Source: Sphingomonas sp. KR3-1
Lineage (GTDB): Bacteria > Pseudomonadota > Alphaproteobacteria > Sphingomonadales > Sphingomonadaceae
Direction of reading: 5' to 3'
Length of the DNA stretch: 64,000 nucleotides
NCBI RefSeq assembly: GCF_040049295.1
Contig: NZ_JBDZDQ010000003.1
Span: 62,001 to 126,000, forward strand
Positions 25,493 to 32,669 of the stretch are shown here, one piece after another. Every line of letters begins with the position of its first letter. Position 1 is the first letter of the stretch. The position numbers and the translations under genes are program-made. The notes under the pieces are model-generated. The model made no database searches. It had not been told where the DNA came from and saw only the letters and a list, made by a program, of their open reading frames with translations.

Positions 25493-26643
25493 GCCGCGCC
25501 GATCAGCTCGCGCCCGATCAGCATGCGGCGGATCTCGTTGGTGCCGGCGCCGATGTCGAGCAGCTTGGCGTCGCGGGCGAAGCGCTCGACCGGCCAGTCC
25601 TTGGTATAGCCGGCGCCGCCCAGCGCCTGGATCGCCTCGAGCGATACCTTCACGGCGTTCTCGGAGGCGAGCAGGATCGCCCCGGCTGCGTCGAAGCGGG
25701 TGGTCTTGCCGGCGTCACAGCTTTTCGCGACGGCATAGACATAGGCGCGGGCGCTGTTGAGCGCGACGTACATGTCCGCCACCTTGGCCTGAATCAGCTG
25801 GAAATGGCCGATCGGCTGGCCGAATTGCTTGCGCTCGCGGATGTACGGCAGGACGACGTCGAGACAGGCCTGCATGATGCCGAGCTGGATGCCCGAGAGC
25901 ACGGTGCGCTCATAGTCGAGGCCCGACATCAGCACGCCGACGCCGCCGTTGAGCGGGCCCATCACCTGCTCCTCGGGCACTTCGCAATCGTTGAACACCA
26001 GCTCGGCGGTGGGCGAGCCGCGCATGCCCATCTTGTCGATCTTCTGGCCGATCGAGAAGCCGGGCATGTCCTTCTCGATCAGGAAGGTGGTGATGCCGCG
26101 CGAGCCGTCGCCGGTCTTGGCGTAGACGACGAGCGTGTCGGCATAGGCCGCGTTGGTGATCCAGAATTTGGTGCCGTTGAGGACATAGCCGCGGTCGGTC
26201 TTCTCGGCGCGCAGCTTCATCGAGACGACGTCCGAGCCGGCGCCGGCTTCGGACATGGCGAGCGACCCGACATGCTCGCCCGAGATCAGCTTGGGGAGGT
26301 ACTTGGCCTTCTGCTCGGGGTTCGCCCAGCGGCGGATCTGGTTGACGCAGAGGTTGGAATGGGCGCCGTAGCTGAGGCCGATCGAGGCCGAGGCGCGGGC
26401 AACTTCCTCCTGCGCGATGACATGCTCGAGATAGCCGAGACCGAGGCCGCCATATTCCTCTTCGACAGTAATGCCGTGCAGGCCGAGCTCGCCCATCGCC
26501 GGCCACAGCTCCTCACGCGGGAACCAGTCGTCCGCATCGATCTTCGCAGCGAGCGGCTCGATCCGCTCCCTGGCGAAGCGCTGCGTCGTCTCGCGGATCA
26601 TGTCGGCGGTTTCGCCAAGGCCGAAATCGAAATCGGGAGTCAT
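25489..26643 (-). CDS. ivd: Isovaleryl-CoA dehydrogenase
   Basis: 384 residues, acyl-CoA dehydrogenase fold. FAD-binding AMSEAGAGSDVVSM and FWITNAA are present; the base Glu sits in GLDYERTVLSG, the position peculiar to isovaleryl-CoA dehydrogenases; the C-terminus ALGGAGYTKDWPVERFARD is also typical. Converts isovaleryl-CoA to 3-methylcrotonyl-CoA, the substrate of the carboxylase encoded at 15679-20682, in leucine breakdown. Electrons would pass to ETF. A short inverted repeat lies in front (26662-26676). Confidence 0.95.
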   Translation of the reverse strand: MTPDFDFGLGETADMIRETTQRFARERIEPLAAKIDADDWFPREELWPAMGELGLHGITVEEEYGGLGLGYLEHVIAQEEVARASASIGLSYGAHSNLCVNQIRRWANPEQKAKYLPKLISGEHVGSLAMSEAGAGSDVVSMKLRAEKTDRGYVLNGTKFWITNAAYADTLVVYAKTGDGSRGITTFLIEKDMPGFSIGQKIDKMGMRGSPTAELVFNDCEVPEEQVMGPLNGGVGVLMSGLDYERTVLSGIQLGIMQACLDVVLPYIRERKQFGQPIGHFQLIQAKVADMYVALNSARAYVYAVAKSCDAGKTTRFDAAGAILLASENAVKVSLEAIQALGGAGYTKDWPVERFARDAKLLDIGAGTNEIRRMLIGRELIGAA

Positions 26644-26661
26644 GGCCTCTCTCCAAAGATG

Positions 26662-26676
26662 GTCAGTAGTGCTGAC
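26662..26676. promoter_or_regulatory. Short inverted repeat upstream of ivd
   Basis: GTCAG (26662-26666) and CTGAC (26672-26676) are separated by five bases, 19 bases upstream of the ivd start and in its only upstream gap (80 bases). It may be an operator, but the arms are short. Confidence 0.3.
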
Positions 26677-26723
26677 TTATTATCGCTTCTAATCCCGCAT
26701 TTCACCGGCGGGTGCAAGCGCGA

Positions 26724-27077
26724 TCAGGCAGTGACGATCTTGCCGTCGACCAGCGCCACCGGCCAGGTGCGCAGCCGCGCGCCGGTGCACGGGCCGCCGA
26801 CGCAGACGCCGTCCTCGATCCGGTAGAGCGCGCCGTGCCAGCTGCACTGGATGTGGCTGCCATCGGGGGTGAGATAATCGTCGAGCTTGTTCGAGAGCGG
26901 CAGTGCCATGTGCGCGCAGAGATCGAGATAGCCGTGCACCTGTTCGCCCTGGCGGACGACGAAGCCGTGGAAGCGGCCTGCGCGCATCTCGAGGACGAAG
27001 TTGCGCGCCTTGCCGTCGGGGATGAGCTCGAGCGGGCCGAGGGTGACGTTGGCTGGGGTTTCGGTGAGGCGTTCCAT
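26724..27077 (-). CDS. Small Rieske [2Fe-2S] protein
   Basis: 117 residues with Cys54-x-His56 (CAHMALPL) and Cys78-x2-His81 (CSWHGALY), the Rieske cluster ligands. The free-standing length suits a ferredoxin-like electron carrier or a subunit of an oxygenase. Its ribosome site (GGAGG, 27084-27088 on the minus strand) lies in the neighbouring palindromic repeat copy C. It sits between hmgA and ivd; a role in aromatic or leucine breakdown is not established. Confidence 0.88.
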   Translation of the reverse strand: MERLTETPANVTLGPLELIPDGKARNFVLEMRAGRFHGFVVRQGEQVHGYLDLCAHMALPLSNKLDDYLTPDGSHIQCSWHGALYRIEDGVCVGGPCTGARLRTWPVALVDGKIVTA

Positions 27078-27081
27078 CTAA

Positions 27082-27135
27082 CTCCTCCCCGGAACGGGGA
27101 GGGGGACCGCGACGCGAAGCGGCGTGGGGGAGAGG
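27082..27135 (+). repeat. REP-like palindromic element, copy C (family 1)
   Basis: Stem CCTCCCCG (27084-27091) / CGGGGAGG (27095-27102), then GGGACC, a GC-rich second hairpin around 27108-27124, and the tail GGGGGAGAGG. Forms an inverted pair with copy D across about 30 bases. Its left end provides the Shine-Dalgarno sequence of the Rieske gene. Confidence 0.8.
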
Positions 27136-27166
27136 GTGTGCCTGTTGGGGAATCGCTCGCGGAGAG

Positions 27167-27213
27167 CCCCCTCCACCATGCGGCGCATGGTCCCCCTCCC
27201 CGTGCCGGGGAGG
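27167..27213 (-). repeat. REP-like palindromic element, copy D (family 1)
   Basis: Inverse of copy C: CCCCCTCCACC, second stem ATGC / GCAT (27178-27187), then GGTCCCC and stem CCTCCCCG / CGGGGAGG (27195-27213). It ends one base before the hmgA stop codon. Copies C and D together resemble a bacterial interspersed mosaic element. Confidence 0.8.
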
Positions 27214-27214
27214 A

Positions 27215-28492
27215 TCAAGGAAGCTGCGCCTTCGGAAACCCTGCCCACGCAGCGTCGTAATCGGGCTGGGCGCGGTCGAGCGCGTACTGCGTCGGCTTGT
27301 AGGGCCAGCAGGTCTCGACCATGAACGCCATCGTGCCCGCGATCTTGTGCGGCTTGAGTTCGGCGTTGCTCGCGCCCTGCCAGCTGGTCACGTCGGGGCC
27401 ATGGCCGGCCATGAGGTTGTGCAGCGACAGGCCGCCGGGGGCGAAGCCTTCGGCCTTGGCGTCATAGGCGCCGGTGATCAGGCCCATCGCCTCGGACATG
27501 ATGTTGCGGTGGAACCAGGGCGGGCGGAACGTGTCTTCGGCGACCATCCAGCGCGGCGGGAAGATCACGAAGTCCGCATTGGCGCGGCCGGGCACGTCGC
27601 TCGGCGAGGTCAGCACGGTGAAGATCGAGGGGTCGGGATGGTCGAAGCTGACCGTGTTCATCGTGTTGAACCGGGCGAGATCGTAGCGCCAGGGGGCGAG
27701 ATTGCCGTGCCAAGCGACGACGTCGAGTGGGCTGTGATCGAGCGTCGTGGTCCACAGGCTGCCCAGATGCTTCTGGATGACCTCGAAGGACACGTCGCGA
27801 TCCTCGTACCACGCCACCGGCGTCTCGAAGTCGCGCGGGTTGGCAAGGCCGTTGGCGCCGATCGGGCCGAGATCGGGCAGGCGGAACAGCGCGCCGTGGT
27901 TCTCGGCGACATAGCCGCGTGCCTCGCCATCGGGCAGCAGCGCGCGGAAGCGGACGCCGCGGGGCACGAGCGCGACCTCGCCGGGCTCGATGTCGATCCT
28001 GCCCAGCTCGGTGAGCAGCGTCAGCCGGCCGGCCTGCGGGACGAACAGCAGCTCGCCGTCCGCGTCGAAGAAGACCCGCGTCTCCATGTCCTGGTTGGCG
28101 GCATAGACATGCACTGCGACGCCCTCCAGGTCCGCGGGATCGCGGTTGGCGAGCATGGTGGTCATGCCGTCGATCAGGTCGGTGCCGGGGGCGGCGGCCT
28201 CCACGGGATTCCAGCGCAGGCGATTGGGGGGGAGGGGACCGTCGACCGTGCCCGGGGCGAAGTTCTGCGCGCCCTGGTAGCGGGTGAAGGGCGGATGCTC
28301 GGCACTCGGGCGCAGGCGATAGAGCCAGGAACGGCGGTTCTCATGGCGCGGCGCAGTGAAGGCGGTGCCGGAAAGCTGCTCGGCATAGAGTCCGAAGGCG
28401 GGCTTCTGGGGCGAGTTGCGCCCGACCGGTAGCGTGCCGGCCACCGCTTCGGTCGACACATGGTTGCCGAAACCGGGGAAATAGTCGGTCAT
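27215..28492 (-). CDS. hmgA: Homogentisate 1,2-dioxygenase
   Basis: 425 residues; opens the ring of homogentisate to maleylacetoacetate using Fe(II) and oxygen. The iron ligands are seen in PPWFHRN (His), MSEAMGL (Glu) and MAGHGPD (His). The N-terminus [19 protein letters not shown] is typical. Start ATG 28492 after AGGAGAGG. Next step after 4-hydroxyphenylpyruvate dioxygenase encoded upstream. The later enzymes (maleylacetoacetate isomerase, fumarylacetoacetase) are not in the window. Confidence 0.96.
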   Translation of the reverse strand: MTDYFPGFGNHVSTEAVAGTLPVGRNSPQKPAFGLYAEQLSGTAFTAPRHENRRSWLYRLRPSAEHPPFTRYQGAQNFAPGTVDGPLPPNRLRWNPVEAAAPGTDLIDGMTTMLANRDPADLEGVAVHVYAANQDMETRVFFDADGELLFVPQAGRLTLLTELGRIDIEPGEVALVPRGVRFRALLPDGEARGYVAENHGALFRLPDLGPIGANGLANPRDFETPVAWYEDRDVSFEVIQKHLGSLWTTTLDHSPLDVVAWHGNLAPWRYDLARFNTMNTVSFDHPDPSIFTVLTSPSDVPGRANADFVIFPPRWMVAEDTFRPPWFHRNIMSEAMGLITGAYDAKAEGFAPGGLSLHNLMAGHGPDVTSWQGASNAELKPHKIAGTMAFMVETCWPYKPTQYALDRAQPDYDAAWAGFPKAQLP

Positions 28493-28730
28493 CGGCCTCT
28501 CCTAATCCATCCGACCGTGCGGGGGAACGGATGAGGGGGCGTCACGCGAGCCCCCTCATCCTCCTGCGGTGTGTGGGCCAGGTTGGTCCCGGCTCCCCTC
28601 TCCAAACTCTACAACTCGCGAGCCCGTCGGTCCCGGCAAAGCCGGGCCCTCTGGGCCCGCTTGCCGTGCCGTCCGGTCGACGGCGGCGCCTTCGCGCCGC
28701 ATCGCGGATCAAGCACGGCTTGATCCTTGA
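28493..28730. repeat. 238-base intergenic region rich in hairpins
   Basis: No gene is seen. Perfect stems include GATGAGGGGGC / GCCCCCTCATC (28530-28560), CCCGGC / GCCGGG and GGGCCC / GGGCCC around 28633-28659, GCGGCGC / GCGCCGC near 28682-28700, and GGATCAAG / CTTGATCC near 28706-28726. It may end the hpd message and start the hmgA message; the first stem shares CCCCTCATCC with the family-2 repeats. Confidence 0.55.
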
Positions 28731-29768
28731 TCAGGCGTCGACCTTGATCACGCCGCGGCGGATCTGGTCGAGCTCGATGCTCTCGAACAGCGCCTGGAAA
28801 TTGCCGTTGCCGAAGCCTTCATTGCCCTTGCGCTGGATGATCTCGAAGAAGATCGGGCCGAACATGTTCTCGGTGAAGATCTGCAGCAGGATGCCCTCGT
28901 CGCCGACATTGCCGTCGATCAGGATGCGGTTCTTGCGCAGGCGCTCCAGGTCCTCGCCGTGGCCGGGGACGCGCTTGTCGACCAGCTCGTAATAGGTCTC
29001 GATCGTGTCCTGCAGCTTCACGCCCCTCGCACGGAGCCGCTCGACCGTGTCGAAGATGTCCGGGGTGGTCAGTGCGAGGTGCTGGATGCCTTCGCCCTTA
29101 TACTCGCGGATGAATTCCTCGATCTGGCTCTTGTCGTCCTGGCTCTCGTTCAAGGGGATGCGGATCGCCTTGTCGGGCGCGATCATCGCCTGGCTGAACA
29201 GGCCGGTCGCCTGGCCCTTGATGTCGAAATACTTCTGCTCCTCGAAGCCGAAGAGCGTCTTGTAGAACTCCGACCATACCCGCATCTGGCCGCGGCGGAC
29301 ATTGTGGGTGAGGTGGTCGAGCAGGTCGAGGCCGACATGGTTCTTCGCTTCGGCTTCCTGCCAGCCCGGGAACTCGGCCCAGCTTTCGTACAGGTCGATC
29401 TCGTCCTGAATGAAATAGAGGTAGGAGCCGCCGATGCCGAGGATGACGGTGTCGTCCTCGTCGGTGCGCTTGGCGCCGTGCTCCAGCGCCCATTCCATCG
29501 CCTTGGCCGGATCGGCGACGCGGAAGGCCATTGCGCTGGCCGAGGGGCCGTGCTCGCCGCGGAAGGCGGCCACGCGGCCGGCCTCGTCGCGGTTGAGCAT
29601 CAGGTTGATGCGGCCCTGCTTGTAGCGGGTGACGTTCTTGGTCGGGTGCCGGTGCGTCGGCACGAAGCCGAGCATCTCGAACTGCTTCCCCATCGCCTCG
29701 GGATCGGGCGAGGTGAATTCGACGAACTCGAAGCCGTTGAGGCCGAGCGGGTTTGCAGGATCGGTCAT
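28731..29768 (-). CDS. hpd: 4-Hydroxyphenylpyruvate dioxygenase
   Basis: 345 residues; converts 4-hydroxyphenylpyruvate to homogentisate in tyrosine breakdown. Iron ligands are visible in LDHLTHNV, GIQHLALTTPDI and the C-terminal FFEIIQRKG. The frame extends to 29825, but ATG 29768 is preceded by GGAG and starts the usual N-terminus. A palindrome overlapping a TTGACA box lies upstream. Followed by hmgA on the same strand after 238 bases. Confidence 0.95.
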   Translation of the reverse strand: MTDPANPLGLNGFEFVEFTSPDPEAMGKQFEMLGFVPTHRHPTKNVTRYKQGRINLMLNRDEAGRVAAFRGEHGPSASAMAFRVADPAKAMEWALEHGAKRTDEDDTVILGIGGSYLYFIQDEIDLYESWAEFPGWQEAEAKNHVGLDLLDHLTHNVRRGQMRVWSEFYKTLFGFEEQKYFDIKGQATGLFSQAMIAPDKAIRIPLNESQDDKSQIEEFIREYKGEGIQHLALTTPDIFDTVERLRARGVKLQDTIETYYELVDKRVPGHGEDLERLRKNRILIDGNVGDEGILLQIFTENMFGPIFFEIIQRKGNEGFGNGNFQALFESIELDQIRRGVIKVDA

Positions 29769-29796
29769 GGGTGCACGCTCCAAGGATGTAACGCGC

Positions 29797-29834
29797 GGGC
29801 TAGTCCCAAGTGCAGTTAGTGTCAATTGATACTA
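29797..29834 (-). promoter_or_regulatory. hpd promoter with overlapping palindrome
   Basis: The sequence TAGTGTCAATTGATACTA (29817-29834) is palindromic except for one pair. On the minus strand it contains TTGACA (29825-29820), a perfect -35 box; 17 bases later a weak TAGCCC lies at the -10 position. A regulator bound to the palindrome would cover the -35 box. The regulator gene is not in the window. Confidence 0.55.
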
Positions 29835-29882
29835 GTTGCCCGGATGCTTGCAGGCGATCCGACGAGCGGGCAGGGCGCGTGC

Positions 29883-30380
29883 ATGCAAGCGAAGCGATAT
29901 CGCCCGATTCCGGGCACCATCGGTCTGTTTTTCGGCGGCGTCTGGGGCGTGTTCGGCGCGCAGGCGCTGTCGCAGGACTGGCGATCGGCGGGGATTGCCG
30001 GCGCGGTGCTGGTGACCGCTGTCCTGATCGCGCTGCTCTGGCGGAGCGGCGGTGGCACAGGAGGTGGGCTGTTCCGGAAACGGACCTATTATCTCGCCGT
30101 CGCGCTCGAGGTCGCGGCGATAGCCGCTGCCAACCTGCTGATGCCGCGCCTTGGTCTGACGGGGTACGCGCTCCAGATACTCGGCCTGATCATCGGGCTG
30201 CATTTCATCGGGCTGTGGAAGGCGAGCGACATGGCGCGCTTCCTCGGCATCGCGGCGGGGATGACGGTCCTCTCGCTCGCCGCCTGCGCGTTGCCGGCAC
30301 CGCTGCGCGACATGGTGACCGGCTTCGGAAACGCGCTGGTGCTGTGGATCGGCGCGGCACGGGTGCGGCCCGAGCGCTAG
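29883..30380 (+). CDS. Multi-pass membrane protein, function unknown
   Basis: 165 residues from ATG 29883 with about five to six hydrophobic helices (TIGLFFGGVWGVFGAQAL, IAGAVLVTAVLIALLW, YLAVALEVAAIAAANLLM, LQILGLIIGLHFIGLW, FLGIAAGMTVLSLAACAL). In-frame starts at 29826 (TTG) and 29844 (ATG) are possible but run into the hpd operator. No family recognised. Confidence 0.7.
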   Translation: MQAKRYRPIPGTIGLFFGGVWGVFGAQALSQDWRSAGIAGAVLVTAVLIALLWRSGGGTGGGLFRKRTYYLAVALEVAAIAAANLLMPRLGLTGYALQILGLIIGLHFIGLWKASDMARFLGIAAGMTVLSLAACALPAPLRDMVTGFGNALVLWIGAARVRPER

Positions 30381-30517
30381 GGTCCGTACTCGAGGCCTGC
30401 CCGCAAGGCCGTCCGGAGCCGTTACCTCCGATTGCGATCAGATTCCCGCCGGAGTTACCGTCAAGTCTGCTAAAGATGAGCGGCGCGATGCCGCGCGTCG
30501 AGGAGCGGGAGGTTGCA

Positions 30518-30820
30518 ATGGTTGCAGATACTGCCGAAGCCGGTTTTCAAGTCGTCGAGAATACTCTTGACTGGCAGTTCCAGATCGGGCCGACGATCAA
30601 CGGTAACCTGGATGGCGTAATTAATTCGACCCGGGGCTATTTCTACGTTTCGGCGCCCGGACCGAACATCACCTACGTCAAGCTCTCGCTCGATAATGGC
30701 GGCAGCTGGTATTCGATGCCCAATAACGTAAACGTCAGCGCTTCGGGCAATGCCGACATCATCTACACCGTGCAGGTGCCGGCCGGCGAGACGATCAAGT
30801 TCCTGATCGCGCTGAATTAG
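30518..30820 (+). CDS. Small beta-rich protein, function unknown
   Basis: 100 residues from ATG 30518 with GGGAGG in front; an upstream in-frame ATG at 30476 lacks a ribosome site. The protein has no signal peptide or membrane helix and reads as alternating beta strands rich in Asn, Ser, Tyr and Gly (NGNLDGVINSTRGYFYVSA, YVKLSLDNGGSWYSM). The local DNA is less GC-rich than its neighbours, with many AT-ending codons, which may mark recent transfer. An Ig-like or carbohydrate-binding fold is possible, not shown. Confidence 0.65.
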   Translation: MVADTAEAGFQVVENTLDWQFQIGPTINGNLDGVINSTRGYFYVSAPGPNITYVKLSLDNGGSWYSMPNNVNVSASGNADIIYTVQVPAGETIKFLIALN

Positions 30821-30845
30821 CGGAGGCGGGGCTGTATCCGCGCGG

Positions 30846-32192
30846 CTACAGCCCTTCGCCGCCGACCCAGTGCGCGTTGGAGAGGCGCCGGGCGACGCTC
30901 CAGGTCTGGGTGCGGATGTCGGGCACCGCGACGATCTCCCAGAAGGCGCCGCGAGTCATCGGGCCTAGCGCGTAGAGATTGCCGTTGGGCTTGCCGCTCG
31001 CGTTGATCGTCTGGCCCTGGTTGTCGACATCGATGCCGAGATGCGCCGCGTCGGGGCGGATCACGCCGCGTGCGGCTAGCTTCTGGAGCAGCGGCTCGTC
31101 GGTGCGGTTGAGGTCGCCCAGCGGGCCGGTGCAGTTGACGATGCGCTGGACGCACAGCGTCTCGGTCGCGTCGGCGCCGCGGCGGCGGAGCTGGACTGCG
31201 ATGCCTTCCGCCGTCTCTTCGAAGCCGAGCGTCTTGCCGGCGATGACTTCGAGCTGACCGCGCTCGATCACCGCCATCAGGCGGGCATGGACTTCGGGAG
31301 CGAGGCGGTGACGATGGACGTCCCACCAGGGGCGGAGATGGCGCAGGAAGCGGCCGCGCTCGGCCTCGCTGGCATTGCCCCACATCGCCTGGGTGAAGGG
31401 GCGCAGCTCGTCTACGGCGTTGCGCCAGCCGATCGCTTCGCCGCGCGCGCGCAGGTCATGGACGAGCTGCGAGGCGACCGTGGCGGGGCGCTCGGCGATC
31501 TTCTTCCAGTCGCTGCCCGGCGCGTGGCTGCGCGGAAGCAGGCCGCGGCGGGAGAGGGCAATGATCTTGCCCTTGAAGCCGCGCGCATCGAGCAGCAGCA
31601 CGACGTCGATCATCGTCAGCCCGGTGCCGATCACCAGCACGGTGTCGCTGTCGCCCAGACCCTCGGGCACGCTCGCGGCCCAGGGATCGCCCTTGTAGCG
31701 TTCCGCCGAGAGCCTTTCGGGGTCGAGGCCGGGCGGATCGTGCGGCGGCAAATTGCCGACGGCGAGCACTGCGGCGTCGGCGGCGATCGTACGGTTCTTG
31801 AGGCGCACCGTCACGCCGTCGGCGAATTCGAGATCCTCGACTTCGTCGCGCACCAGCTTGAGCCGGTCGGGATGCTCGAGCAGCGCGGCATCGAGCAGTT
31901 CGCGCAGATATTCGCCATAGGTGACGCGCGGAATGAAGGCACTGGGCGCGTTCTCGACGCCGCGGGCCTCGAGCCAGCGGACGAAATGTGCAGGATCGTC
32001 GGGAAAGGCGCTCATGTTGGCGGCACGGACGTTGAGCACATGGCTCGGATGCGCAGCGCCATAGGCGAGGCCGAGGCCGGCGACCGGCGCGCGCTCGATC
32101 AGCGTGGCGCGGGGGCCTTCGTGGCGGAGCAGGTTGATCGCCTGCAGCGTGCCCGAAAAGCCCGCGCCGATAATGGCGACGTGCTCGATCAT
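30846..32192 (-). CDS. FAD/NAD(P)-binding oxidoreductase
   Basis: 448 residues. FAD motif GAGFSG in HVAIIGAGFSGTLQAINLL, then GLAYGAAHPSHVLNVRAANM, typical of the NAD_binding_9 group, and a second dinucleotide motif VIGTGLTMIDVVLLL. Probably a soluble flavin oxidoreductase of unknown substrate. The frame extends to 32285, but ATG 32192 begins directly at the FAD motif. Four bases separate it from the DUF6356 gene, so the two are probably co-transcribed. Confidence 0.88.
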   Translation of the reverse strand: MIEHVAIIGAGFSGTLQAINLLRHEGPRATLIERAPVAGLGLAYGAAHPSHVLNVRAANMSAFPDDPAHFVRWLEARGVENAPSAFIPRVTYGEYLRELLDAALLEHPDRLKLVRDEVEDLEFADGVTVRLKNRTIAADAAVLAVGNLPPHDPPGLDPERLSAERYKGDPWAASVPEGLGDSDTVLVIGTGLTMIDVVLLLDARGFKGKIIALSRRGLLPRSHAPGSDWKKIAERPATVASQLVHDLRARGEAIGWRNAVDELRPFTQAMWGNASEAERGRFLRHLRPWWDVHRHRLAPEVHARLMAVIERGQLEVIAGKTLGFEETAEGIAVQLRRRGADATETLCVQRIVNCTGPLGDLNRTDEPLLQKLAARGVIRPDAAHLGIDVDNQGQTINASGKPNGNLYALGPMTRGAFWEIVAVPDIRTQTWSVARRLSNAHWVGGEGL

Positions 32193-32196
32193 TCGC

Positions 32197-32463
32197 TCAG
32201 ATTTCGTATTCGATCTGCCACTCGGGCTGTTCATAGGCGGGCTTGCGCGCGGCCATGCCCGGCTGTCGGGCGAGCATCTGCCCATAGAGCCGCTTGACTG
32301 CGTCGCTTGCGGTGCGGGCGAACAGCGCCGGGAAGATCGAATGCACGACGCAGGCCGCGCCGCCGATGATCATCGTGAAGCCGAATCGCGCGGCGGTGGC
32401 GGCATGCTCGCCATAGCTTTCGCCGACGGCGCGCGGATGGGAGAGGAAGAAGCGATCGAACAT
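32197..32463 (-). CDS. DUF6356 family protein
   Basis: 88 residues. HPRAVGESYGEHAATAARFG near the start and a single hydrophobic stretch (FTMIIGGAACVVHSIFPALF, about 28-47) match what I know of DUF6356; the C-terminus is charged. Probably a small membrane protein of unknown role, first gene of the pair with the FAD oxidoreductase. Confidence 0.75.
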   Translation of the reverse strand: MFDRFFLSHPRAVGESYGEHAATAARFGFTMIIGGAACVVHSIFPALFARTASDAVKRLYGQMLARQPGMAARKPAYEQPEWQIEYEI

Positions 32464-32638
32464 GCGCGCGGTCTATCGCACCGCAGCACGCGTGTGAAGT
32501 AGAGCTTTTGCCTGCCCAAGCTGGGCTTTGCCCGCATTGTGCTTGCAATCGCATGCCGCAATGGCCGAACCTGCGGGCGAGGCATGCCGAAGAGCATGCG
32601 CAGCGACGGGGATATCCACCACAGGGGAAATGTGGTTG

Positions 32639-32650
32639 GTTAGCGCTAAC
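32639..32650. promoter_or_regulatory. LacI-type operator before the MHS transporter
   Basis: GTTAGCGCTAAC is a perfect 12-base palindrome with the central GCGC typical of LacI/GalR-family operators, 19 bases upstream of the transporter start. No LacI-type gene is in the window, so the regulator would be encoded elsewhere. Confidence 0.6.
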
Positions 32651-32669
32651 AATAAGAGGGGATGACAGC

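Noticed and set aside
29826..29882. Upstream TTG/ATG starts for the membrane protein at 29883
   Set aside because: They would extend the protein with a non-hydrophobic stretch and run into the hpd operator; not excluded entirely.
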